From: CAYSDL01 sp964429875
Lineage (GTDB): Bacteria; Fidelibacterota; Marinisomatia; SCGC-AAA003-L08; D37C17
Direction: 5' to 3'
Assembly (NCBI GenBank): GCA_964429875.1
Contig: CAYSDL010000047.1
Span: forward strand, 1 to 10,829
Length of the DNA stretch: 10,829 bases
The notes under the pieces are model-generated. The model ran no database searches, was not told the DNA's origin, and saw only the letters and a list, made by a program, of their open reading frames with translations. Shown here piece by piece: positions 1-6,858 of this stretch. Positions within the stretch are counted from its first letter, which is position 1. Each line of letters starts with the position of its first letter. The position numbers and the translations under genes were made by a program.

Positions 1-3000
1 ATCATTTGTTACAATGATATCAACCTGGTTTGCATCATTAATATCAGATCTTGCTTCACCGCCTAAAATCCAGCCAACAATAACAACAACATCTGTTACA
101 TTAACAAGCCCATCATTGTTTACATCAGCATTACAACCATCAGCGCTTCCATCAGCACTTAAAATCCAGCTAACTATGGTAACAATATCATTTACATTAA
201 CAAGGCCATCACCATTTGCATCACCACTGCCACTGCATGGAGATCCACAAGTTCCATCATCAAGAAGAACTGTACCGCAGTCACCATCATCGCAGTTAAA
301 GTCACCACAGCTCACAAAGTCAACACCCCATGCGCCATCATCACAGTAACCATCACCGATCCAACTTAGGTAAGAGCCTGCAGTACATGAGCCTGCACAA
401 TCAGTAAATGCATCACCACCGCATGTTCCAGAACAATCTTCTACTGCGTCACCACCAGGAACTCCAGCGCAATCACATGTTCCATCAGCACATGGATCAA
501 CTTCAAATTCATGTGGATGTGATCCTAGATAATCCCAAGTATTTTGATCAAGAACGACCCATTCAGAATCTTCTTCACCCTCGCCTGCTGAGAATCCCCA
601 AGCGCCACCATTACCTGCAGTAACATCTGACTTTCTTACAAGGGTATGATCTTTAGTAGCATTTGAAACACCAGCTACTGCCCAACCAGAACCAGGATCA
701 TCACCAACCTCACCAATCTGATCAAGGACTACACCACTACCAACTTGAGTTAATGCAAATGCATCATCACCATTACTAAGATATGTAAATGTTTGGTCAC
801 ATTCAGCTGCAATTTCATCTGATGCGCTACCATGACATACTACATAAACATCACCAACTGCTACTGTGGTCCCAGCTTCAAATGTAACATTATCAGGATA
901 ATCCCAACTTACTAAATCATTACAACCATTAGAGCAACTAGATAAAGAATATCCGCTTAAATCAATATCACTATCAGAAGCATTATATATTTCTAAATAT
1001 TTATTATTACTTGATCCTTCAGCATATTCTGAGAAAAATAGATTTGCAGGTTCTGCCCAATCTTCAATACAAGAACCATCGTCAACTGTTGCATTCTCAT
1101 CATAATTCAGAGCAGATTCATCAGTACATCCTAAAATGTCTTCAGGGCAGGCTTCACACGATTCCCAGCATACAGCATCTAAAGTCATATCAGTATCACC
1201 AGGAGTTACATAACGATCATTTCCATAAGTTCCGCCAGCACAATCACCTAAACCTGAACCTGATTCATATCCACTTCCATCACTGTTATTAAAATTATAT
1301 CCATAAGTAACACCTGTTGCCAATGATACTGTATGTATATAAACTCCATCACCATCAGAATCATCCATCACAGACCAATCACTTGGATTATATTCGCCAT
1401 TAACAGTAGATGTTCTAAATTTAATATCACCAACAACTCCTTCAGCGTTCATATCAACTGAGAATGTAACATTTACAGCACATGAGGTTCCATCGCCATC
1501 ACAAACACCGCAATCATCTGGGCCATAGCAACTCCCGTCATCTACTGTTGCCTCAGCGTTATAGTTACAAGCTGTTGCATCAGTACATCCAGGGACATCT
1601 GCTGAAAAATCATGTGGATGAAATCCTACATAATCCCAAGTATTTTGGTCAAAAACAACCCATTCAGAATCATCAGCATTTGTTCCTGCTGAACCAGAAT
1701 CTCCAGTTTCTGTATTAGGTAACCATAAAGGATTTCCACTAGTTACTTCTGCTTTTCTTACAAGAGTGTGATCTTTAGTTGCATTAGCTACACCAGCAAC
1801 TTCCCAGCCAGATCCAGGGTCAGCACCAACAACACCAATAACATCCAGAACTGCACCACTGCCAATTTGAGTTAAAGCAAATACGTCATCTCCATTACTT
1901 AAATATGTAAAAGTTTGATCACATTCAGCTAAAATAACATCATCTGAGCTGCCATGGCAAACAACGTAAACATCCCCAGCTGCTACTGTGGTCCCAGCTT
2001 CAAACGTTACATTATCAGCATAATCCCACGTTCCTTCTTCATCACAACCATTAGAACAGCTAGATAAAGAATATCCACTTAAGTCTACATCTGCTCCTTC
2101 GCCATTATATATCTCTAAGTATTTATTATTACTTGAACCTTCAGAGCATTCAGAAAACCATAAATTTGCAGCAGGATCAGGTTCAACGCATGAGGAACCA
2201 TCACCACCACATTCACCACATTCATCTTCAACAGCTGAACCACCACATTCACCAGCACAATCTGTAGGGCAATCACCACCATCACAATCAAATTCATCAC
2301 AGTTGAAGTACATTCCCCATGAACCATCATCACAGTAGCCATCACCTACCCAGCTTTCATAGCCAGTACAGTCTTGGCCCATGCAGTCAACACAGCCAAC
2401 ATCACCATCATCACCGCCTGTTGATTCACCTATCCAAGCACCAGGGTCAAAGCCTTCAGGAGCGTACTGATTACCATCACCACCACCTGAATCATTATCA
2501 ATATTCCAACCAGCCTCATCCCATGTTGCAGATGCTGAAGTATTAGATTCAGCTCTTTCTGCTCGTCCATCTTCAAATTCATGGCCAGTTCCAGTACCAT
2601 CTTCCCCAGCAAGACCAAACATATCTACAATAGTTCCTAAAGCATCAAGTAAAGCGATGTTATCATCACCATTAGAATCTGCAGAACCGCCTGTGCTGAT
2701 ATCTTGATCACAAGTTAAACCATAAGTTGCATTAAATTTATCAGCATTATTGCAAACAATATAGAATCCACCAGCACTAATAGTTCCTGTTAAGAAAGCA
2801 GGACTTTGTGGATCGGCATTACCATTGGTCCATCTCTGTAATGCCCAGCCTGTAGATAAATCAACAGCATCAGAACCATTGTTATATAGCTCTACATATC
2901 TTCCAGCATCACTAGAGTTTTGTGGATCTGTAAGCTCTGTCATAAAAACGTCTGCAAACATAAATCCAATAAACGTTGTTGTTAAAAATATTTTTGATAA

Positions 3001-3021
3001 AATACGGATTGATTGACTCAT
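1..3021 (-). CDS. Secreted multidomain lamin-tail/dockerin surface protein (C-terminus missing)
   Basis: The frame is open from the ATG at 3021 to the left edge: 1007 residues, no stop, so the C-terminus is missing. Residues 1-23 look like a signal peptide (basic start, hydrophobic core, FMFA then D24). Domains in order: lamin-tail 1 (about 24-200); Cys-rich Notch-like module (210-251, GDGYCDDG...CDGGDC); Gly/Cys linker (254-278); lamin-tail 2 (286-472); 'GCTD...DDGSC' module (478-498); a beta-sandwich or starch-binding-like segment beginning VTFSVDMN (about 516-620); second GCTD module (631-651); lamin-tail 3 (660-840); Cys-rich linker with second Notch-like module (844-915); two dockerin-type Ca loops (934-945 and 966-977). 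No enzyme domain is visible. An extracellular or cell-surface structural/binding role is inferred; substrate and anchoring are unknown. The protein is very acidic. The start is supported by GGAGGAG just upstream. Higher GC than its neighbours. Confidence 0.9.
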   Translation of the reverse strand, partial: MSQSIRILSKIFLTTTFIGFMFADVFMTELTDPQNSSDAGRYVELYNNGSDAVDLSTGWALQRWTNGNADPQSPAFLTGTISAGGFYIVCNNADKFNATYGLTCDQDISTGGSADSNGDDNIALLDALGTIVDMFGLAGEDGTGTGHEFEDGRAERAESNTSASATWDEAGWNIDNDSGGGDGNQYAPEGFDPGAWIGESTGGDDGDVGCVDCMGQDCTGYESWVGDGYCDDGSWGMYFNCDEFDCDGGDCPTDCAGECGGSAVEDECGECGGDGSSCVEPDPAANLWFSECSEGSSNNKYLEIYNGEGADVDLSGYSLSSCSNGCDEEGTWDYADNVTFEAGTTVAAGDVYVVCHGSSDDVILAECDQTFTYLSNGDDVFALTQIGSGAVLDVIGVVGADPGSGWEVAGVANATKDHTLVRKAEVTSGNPLWLPNTETGDSGSAGTNADDSEWVVFDQNTWDYVGFHPHDFSADVPGCTDATACNYNAEATVDDGSCYGPDDCGVCDGDGTSCAVNVTFSVDMNAEGVVGDIKFRTSTVNGEYNPSDWSVMDDSDGDGVYIHTVSLATGVTYGYNFNNSDGSGYESGSGLGDCAGGTYGNDRYVTPGDTDMTLDAVCWESCEACPEDILGCTDESALNYDENATVDDGSCIEDWAEPANLFFSEYAEGSSNNKYLEIYNASDSDIDLSGYSLSSCSNGCNDLVSWDYPDNVTFEAGTTVAVGDVYVVCHGSASDEIAAECDQTFTYLSNGDDAFALTQVGSGVVLDQIGEVGDDPGSGWAVAGVSNATKDHTLVRKSDVTAGNGGAWGFSAGEGEEDSEWVVLDQNTWDYLGSHPHEFEVDPCADGTCDCAGVPGGDAVEDCSGTCGGDAFTDCAGSCTAGSYLSWIGDGYCDDGAWGVDFVSCGDFNCDDGDCGTVLLDDGTCGSPCSGSGDANGDGLVNVNDIVTIVSWILSADGSADGCNADVNNDGLVNVTDVVVIVGWILGGEARSDINDANQVDIIVTND
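22..225 (-). other. Dockerin-type duplicated calcium-binding loops
   Basis: Residues 933-1000 contain two F-hand style repeats: GDANGDGLVNVNDIV...WIL and ADVNNDGLVNVTDVV...WILGG. D934/N936/D938 with D945, and D966/N968/D970 with D977, are at the positions expected to bind Ca2+. The Val-Asn-Val-x-Asp pattern and the closing Trp-Ile-Leu are shared by both copies. Type I dockerins bind cohesins in clostridial cellulosomes. In FCB marine bacteria such modules usually occur near the ends of secreted proteins with no recognised cohesin, so a partner cannot be assumed. Confidence 0.8.
511..1044 (-). repeat. Internal repeat copy: lamin-tail domain 3
   Basis: This segment encodes residues 660-837 and repeats the segment at 1612-2166 with an offset of 1122 bp (374 codons). 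Both copies start NL(W/F)FSE, share SSNNKYLEIYN, LSGYSLSSCSNGC, DNVTFEAGTTVA, ECDQTFTYLSNGDD and NATKDHTLVRK, and end with HPH(D/E)F. The protein copies are roughly three quarters identical by eye. DNA is identical over stretches such as 860-882 against 1982-2004, including third codon positions, which suggests a fairly recent duplication or gene conversion. Confidence 0.9.
1612..2166 (-). repeat. Internal repeat copy: lamin-tail domain 2
   Basis: This is the partner of the 511-1044 copy and encodes residues 286-470. It is 7 codons longer because of an insertion around the stretch that follows LVRKAEVTSGN. Lamin-tail domain 1 (about residues 24-200) belongs to the same fold family but is much more diverged and is not part of this near-identical pair. 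Confidence 0.9.
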
Positions 3022-3024
3022 TGA

Positions 3025-3031
3025 CTCCTCC
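3025..3031 (-). promoter_or_regulatory. Strong Shine-Dalgarno (GGAGGAG) of the surface-protein gene
   Basis: On the minus strand GGAGGAG precedes the ATG at 3021; the GGAGG core is 5 nt from the start. It fixes the start codon and is the best ribosome binding site in the window. mutS2, fabH and the acyl-CoA dehydrogenase show little or no such sequence. Confidence 0.8.
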
Positions 3032-3088
3032 AAGTTTAAGTTTTATTTTTTGACTAAATTTGATTTTTCGCACTACCTAAGACAAATT

Positions 3089-3117
3089 AATTTAATGCAC
3101 AGGATATATTTTTTCAA
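3089..3117 (-). promoter_or_regulatory. Candidate promoter of the surface-protein gene
   Basis: On the minus strand TTGAAA (3112-3117) is followed after 17 nt by TAAATT (3089-3094). It lies in the 145-nt gap between the end of mutS2 and the ATG at 3021 and would give a leader of roughly 60 nt. No hairpin with a U-tract follows the mutS2 stop, so some read-through from mutS2 cannot be excluded. The assignment is by eye on AT-rich DNA. Confidence 0.4.
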
Positions 3118-3166
3118 GGGAAATCATCTCTTATTTTCATAATATCTGTAAAGTGTATAGTTTTTT

Positions 3167-5503
3167 TTACTTGAGTTCAACAATTGTAATACCAGTTCCG
3201 CCAAACTCTGGAGCAGCAAAATAGAAATTTTTAACAAGAGATTGTTCTTTTAAATATTCATGTATTCCAGCAATAAGTGCGCCAGTTCCTTTGCCATGAA
3301 GAATTTGTACTGTGCTATTACCTGATATTATTGTTGAGTCTAAAAATTTTTCAACTTTATCAAGTGCACTGTCAACTCTTTCTCCCCTAAGATCTATTTT
3401 ATATGAGTTAGAAGTTTCAATTGTATAACTTGAAGTTGTAGGTTTTTTTTCTTTAGTTTTTTTATGTGATTCATAAAGCTGATTTTTTTTCAAATTAATT
3501 TTCATTGAACCAATAAGAACTTTGCAATTTTTATTGTTTGTAGAAACTTCAATCACTTTTCCATGCGAATTCATGTGAGGTATAAATACGTTTATTCCTT
3601 TTTCTAATTTTATAATTTTCTGCTCTTTTATTTTTTCTTTATAATGATGTTTTTCAAGTGTTTTAAGTTTATTATCAACTTGTTCTCTTTGCTTTTTAAT
3701 GTAGCTTTTATCTGTGCTTTTAGTTTTTATATTTTCAATTGTTTTTTCTATCAGGGATCTAGATGTTTTTATAATGTGTTCAGCTTCTTTAGAGGCATCA
3801 TGCTTTGCTTTTTTAAATGCTTTATCGATTGATTTTTCTTTAATTTCAATTTCAATTTCTTTGCTTTCAATTAAAGATAATTTTGTTTTTAATTTTTTAT
3901 TCAGGTCATTTTGTTTTTTATAATCCTGTTGTAGTTTGATTAATATTTCTTCAAGTTTTAAATCATCTTTTCCCATTATGCTTTTGCATTTATTTATAAT
4001 AGCTTTTGAAACACCCATAGATTTTAAAACCTCAATTGCATAGCTTGACCCTGGCTTTCCAATACTTAGCGTATAGAGTGGTTTTAATTCCTCCATATCA
4101 AACATCATGTGTGCATTTGTTATTTTATTATTTTCTTCGGCCCATATTTTTAAAGCTCCAAGGTGGGTCGTTGTGATTATAAAGGAGTTTAGATTTATAA
4201 ATTCCTGCATTAGTGCCATTGCAATAGCTGCTCCTGCTTCTGGGTCAGTCCCAGTTCCTAGTTCATCTATTAATACCAATGTTTTATCATTTGCTAGCTT
4301 AAAAAAACTATTAATATTTGAAATATGAGATGAAAAAGTTGAAAGATCATTTTCTATAGATTGATTATCTCCAATATCACTTAGAATACAATCTAATACA
4401 GGCACATTAATTGATTTTCCAGGTATAAATAATCCACATTGTGCCATAAAGCATGTTAGTCCAAGAGTTTTCAGAACAACTGTTTTTCCCCCTGCATTTG
4501 GTCCTGTAATTAATATTAAATTGTTTTTATCAAATCCAATATTAAGAGGTACATAGTCTTTATCATTTAGTACAAATAATGGATTAATAACTTCTTCAAG
4601 CATAATAACATTTTTTTCATTTACGATAGGCTTAATAGCTTTAATATCAAATGCAAATTTTGCTATTGTAAAATGATAATCATATTTTTTTTCAATGGAG
4701 TAGCTTTCAAAAATACTATCTTTTATTTTAGATAAATCAGTAGTTAACTGAATTAAAATTCTAGAAACTTCTCTTTTTTCAGAATATAATAGTTCACTAT
4801 ATCTATTATTAAGGCTAACTATTTCTTGTGGTTCTATAAAAACAGTTTGTCCTGTTTGAGAAATATCCTGAATAATTCCTGAAACTTTTCTTTTATAAGT
4901 TTGATTTATAGGAATTACTATTCTATTATTCTTCCATGAAATTCTATCTGCCATATGCCAATCATTTGCCATAGCTTTGTGCAGAACTTTATTTGCTGTT
5001 GTCATCATTGATGCATCAATCTTTTTTAATTCAGATCTTATCTTAGATAGCTTACTACTTGCAGTATTTTTCACATTAAATTCTTCATCAAAAATCACAT
5101 CATATTTTTTGAGGGTGCTACTAAAATTGTAAAGGTTTGATATAATTTCATTCCAAAGGGGAAAATGTTTTTTCTTGATTTGTTCTCTTAAAAGTTGTCC
5201 TGAAATAAAAATTAACTTCAGTTCTTGAAAGCTTTCTTTCTCAAGTAATACACCTTTAATACTTAAGGAATGCAAAATATTATCGATATTTATGCAACCA
5301 TTAATAGCTGTTTGGTCTTTTCGAATAAAAGAATCTAATATTTCTTGAGAATACTTTTGGCTCTCTTTTATAGCATTTATTTTAGTGTAAGGATTTAGGT
5401 TTTTAAAGCTATTTTTATTGTCTTCAAAAGATGAGAGATTTGATAATGTATCTTTAATTTTATCAAATCCTATGTCACGCAATAATGATTTATTGAATTC
5501 CAT
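3167..5503 (-). CDS. mutS2: MutS2 family ATPase with C-terminal Smr domain
   Basis: A 778-residue protein, the usual length for MutS2, lacking the N-terminal mismatch-recognition domains of MutS. Residues 1-320 are the core/clamp region, including VFIEP at 221-225. The ABC-type ATPase follows: Walker A GPNAGGKT (334-341), the DIGDNQSIENDLSTFSSH signature (376-393), Walker B LVLIDELGTGTDPEAG (D413, E414) and the switch His in TTTHLGA (H447). A Lys/Glu-rich coiled coil spans about 515-635, then a KOW-like beta segment (about 634-676). The Smr domain (about 702-778) has DLRGER (704-709) and HGKGTG (736-741), both intact, so nuclease activity is plausible. The family limits recombination in some bacteria and splits collided ribosomes in Bacillus; which applies here is unknown. 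It lies 20 nt downstream of cvpA, with no clear Shine-Dalgarno, and is probably cotranscribed with it. Confidence 0.96.
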   Translation of the reverse strand: MEFNKSLLRDIGFDKIKDTLSNLSSFEDNKNSFKNLNPYTKINAIKESQKYSQEILDSFIRKDQTAINGCINIDNILHSLSIKGVLLEKESFQELKLIFISGQLLREQIKKKHFPLWNEIISNLYNFSSTLKKYDVIFDEEFNVKNTASSKLSKIRSELKKIDASMMTTANKVLHKAMANDWHMADRISWKNNRIVIPINQTYKRKVSGIIQDISQTGQTVFIEPQEIVSLNNRYSELLYSEKREVSRILIQLTTDLSKIKDSIFESYSIEKKYDYHFTIAKFAFDIKAIKPIVNEKNVIMLEEVINPLFVLNDKDYVPLNIGFDKNNLILITGPNAGGKTVVLKTLGLTCFMAQCGLFIPGKSINVPVLDCILSDIGDNQSIENDLSTFSSHISNINSFFKLANDKTLVLIDELGTGTDPEAGAAIAMALMQEFINLNSFIITTTHLGALKIWAEENNKITNAHMMFDMEELKPLYTLSIGKPGSSYAIEVLKSMGVSKAIINKCKSIMGKDDLKLEEILIKLQQDYKKQNDLNKKLKTKLSLIESKEIEIEIKEKSIDKAFKKAKHDASKEAEHIIKTSRSLIEKTIENIKTKSTDKSYIKKQREQVDNKLKTLEKHHYKEKIKEQKIIKLEKGINVFIPHMNSHGKVIEVSTNNKNCKVLIGSMKINLKKNQLYESHKKTKEKKPTTSSYTIETSNSYKIDLRGERVDSALDKVEKFLDSTIISGNSTVQILHGKGTGALIAGIHEYLKEQSLVKNFYFAAPEFGGTGITIVELK

Positions 5504-5523
5504 ATTTTTCAGATAGGTTTAAT

Positions 5524-6009
5524 TTATTTTTTGAATAATATTTCTTTGAGGTTATTGCAGGGCTTTGCAAAAAAAGATTCTTTTTCTATTTTGTTGTAAA
5601 TCAAATCTTTAGATTTTTGTTGAATGGGAGTTGTATCAAATATAAATAGCATTAGTGCGATGCCTAAAAATCCTTTAACAGTTCCAATAACAATACTAAG
5701 TCCTACATCTGCGGATTTATCAATTTGGATTTCATCTATTTGCTCAAGTAGAAATTCAATTATGAAACCAATTAATAATATTAAAATTAAAAATATAAAT
5801 AAATAAGTAGATAAATAGATAACTCCAAAAGTTTGTTTTAAAAATTGAAGCTGTAAAGATAAGTTTGATATAATGAGATTAGCTAAGATTGATGAGGCTC
5901 CAAAATTCAATAGTCTCCCAATATTTTTCATAAAACCATTATTGTATCCACTTATACCAATGGCTAAAACAAAAATAACAATCAGAATATCTATAGGGTT
6001 TAAATTCAT
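5524..6009 (-). CDS. cvpA: CvpA family membrane protein
   Basis: 161 residues with four predicted membrane segments (about 6-20, 32-50, 63-88, 103-124) and a short charged cytoplasmic tail. The start NPIDILIVIFVLAIGISGYNNGF matches the CvpA pattern of an Asp in the first helix followed by a GYxxGF turn; a Gly-rich segment (GTVKGFLGIALML, 109-121) matches the conserved last helix. The family is named for colicin V production, but its molecular function is not settled. It is the first gene of a leftward operon with mutS2, an order also seen in Bacillus (yshB near mutSB). The ATG at 6009 is supported by AAGGA (6018-6022) 8 nt upstream. The family call rests on motif pattern, topology and neighbourhood. 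Confidence 0.85.
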   Translation of the reverse strand: MNLNPIDILIVIFVLAIGISGYNNGFMKNIGRLLNFGASSILANLIISNLSLQLQFLKQTFGVIYLSTYLFIFLILILLIGFIIEFLLEQIDEIQIDKSADVGLSIVIGTVKGFLGIALMLFIFDTTPIQQKSKDLIYNKIEKESFFAKPCNNLKEILFKK

Positions 6010-6044
6010 TAATTTTATCCTTAAGTTTAAAAAATAACTTTAAT

Positions 6045-6073
6045 AATTTACAATTTGTAATAAAATGTTCCAA
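6045..6073 (-). promoter_or_regulatory. Candidate promoter of the cvpA-mutS2 operon
   Basis: On the minus strand TTGGAA (6068-6073) and TAAATT (6045-6050) are separated by 17 nt. The same hexamer pattern and spacing occur before the surface-protein gene (TTGAAA, 17 nt, TAAATT). A 13-bp palindrome overlaps the -10 and the spacer. The site was assigned by eye. Confidence 0.35.
6048..6060. promoter_or_regulatory. 13-bp inverted repeat, possible operator
   Basis: TTACAA-T-TTGTAA is a perfect 6-1-6 palindrome in the intergenic region between the divergent cvpA and zinc-ribbon genes. It overlaps the -10 and spacer of the candidate leftward promoter, a typical repressor position. In DNA this AT-rich a palindrome of this size can also arise by chance. 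Confidence 0.3.
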
Positions 6074-6086
6074 TCATTCACTTATC

Positions 6087-6114
6087 TTGTTTATTGCAAT
6101 CTATTAGATATAAA
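6087..6114 (+). promoter_or_regulatory. Candidate promoter of the zinc-ribbon/rnpB/fabH operon
   Basis: TTGTTT (6087-6092) and TATAAA (6109-6114) are 16 nt apart and lie about 28 nt upstream of the ATG at 6142. This is the only place left of the rightward gene run with room for a promoter. The site was assigned by eye. Confidence 0.4.
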
Positions 6115-6141
6115 TTAAAAGACTAATAAGTAAAGAGTATA

Positions 6142-6852
6142 ATGGAATTAGAAACAAAAAATATTATAGAATTACATAAAATTGATAAAAGGTTAAATCA
6201 AATAGAAGAAGAAAAGGGTGATTTGCCTTCGATTATAAATGAGCAAAATGAAACTTTAAGTGAATTAAATCAATCTATCCAAGGGTGTGATAATAGAGTT
6301 GTTGAGTTAAATAAACAGAAGAATGAAGATAAGATTAATATTGATGAATGTAAATCATCTATTGATAAATATAATGCTCAAATTTTTCAAGTTAAAAATA
6401 ATAAAGAATACGATGCTATTTTAAAAGAGATTGATCATATTGAATCTTTACATAAAGAATTAGTATCAAAGAGGGATAATATTGATAAAGAAATAACCGA
6501 TCAAGAAGAATTAAAAAATGATTATCAAGAAAAAGCTGAGTCAATAGAAAAAAAATTAGTTGAATATAAAGAGGAATTAGGTATTTTAAGTGTTGAGACT
6601 AAGTCTGAGGAAAAAAAGTTGTCAGCACATAAAACTAAAATATTAGGCTTAATTACTGATAAAAGTTTCTTAATGAAGTACAATGATAATGAGAGCATTA
6701 ATATTGTTTCTTCAGTATCTAGAGGATCATGTGATAATTGTTTTTGTGGTCTTCCAGATCAATTATTTTTTGATATACAAAATGGGACAAAATTACATTC
6801 CTGCCCTGATTGTGGTATTTATCTGTATTATGATGAAGAAGAGGGAACATAA
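6142..6852 (+). CDS. Coiled-coil C4-type zinc-ribbon protein (COG1579 family)
   Basis: 236 residues. Residues about 5-175 form a long, highly charged coiled-coil hairpin, with the family-typical segment VKNNKEYDAILKEI at 84-97 near the first helix turn. The C-terminus is a zinc ribbon: C197-D-N-C200 and C221-P-D-C224 are the four expected ligands, with an extra Cys at 202, in the recognisable context RGSCDNCFCGLPDQL...CPDCGIYLYY. Relatives include the Helicobacter FlgZ/HP0958 and chlamydial CdsZ proteins, which act as adaptors binding nucleic acids or protein partners; no role can be assigned here. It is the first gene of the rightward run and ends about 6 nt before the P1 stem of rnpB. The purine-rich AAAGAG just before the ATG is a weak ribosome binding site. 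Confidence 0.9.
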   Translation: MELETKNIIELHKIDKRLNQIEEEKGDLPSIINEQNETLSELNQSIQGCDNRVVELNKQKNEDKINIDECKSSIDKYNAQIFQVKNNKEYDAILKEIDHIESLHKELVSKRDNIDKEITDQEELKNDYQEKAESIEKKLVEYKEELGILSVETKSEEKKLSAHKTKILGLITDKSFLMKYNDNESINIVSSVSRGSCDNCFCGLPDQLFFDIQNGTKLHSCPDCGIYLYYDEEEGT

Positions 6853-6858
6853 TTTTTT

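Noticed and set aside
14..2546. Plus-strand and alternate minus-strand open frames encoding His- or Ser/Pro-rich peptides (for example 408-623, 1011-1292, 1482-1718, 2319-2546, 2115-2345).
   Set aside because: They are antisense or out-of-frame shadows of the continuous 1007-codon minus-strand gene. Its Asp and Gly codons (GAT, GGT) read as ATC/CAT/ACC on the other strand, producing His- and Ser-rich noise.
1..2560. Recurring CATCACCA/ACCATCATCA strings that look like a microsatellite or degenerate repeat array.
   Set aside because: They are the reverse complement of Asp-Gly and Asp-Asp codons in the acidic surface protein; there is no regular spacer or period, so it is neither a CRISPR array nor a tandem repeat.
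3022..3166. A possible small RNA or terminator in the gap between mutS2 and the surface-protein gene.
   Set aside because: No stem with a U-tract and no conserved RNA motif could be found; only promoter-like hexamers and the ribosome binding site stand out.
3644..4328. Plus-strand Phe-rich open frames inside mutS2.
   Set aside because: They are antisense to Lys/Glu-rich coiled-coil and ATPase coding sequence (AAA/GAA read as TTT/TTC), with no start context or homology.
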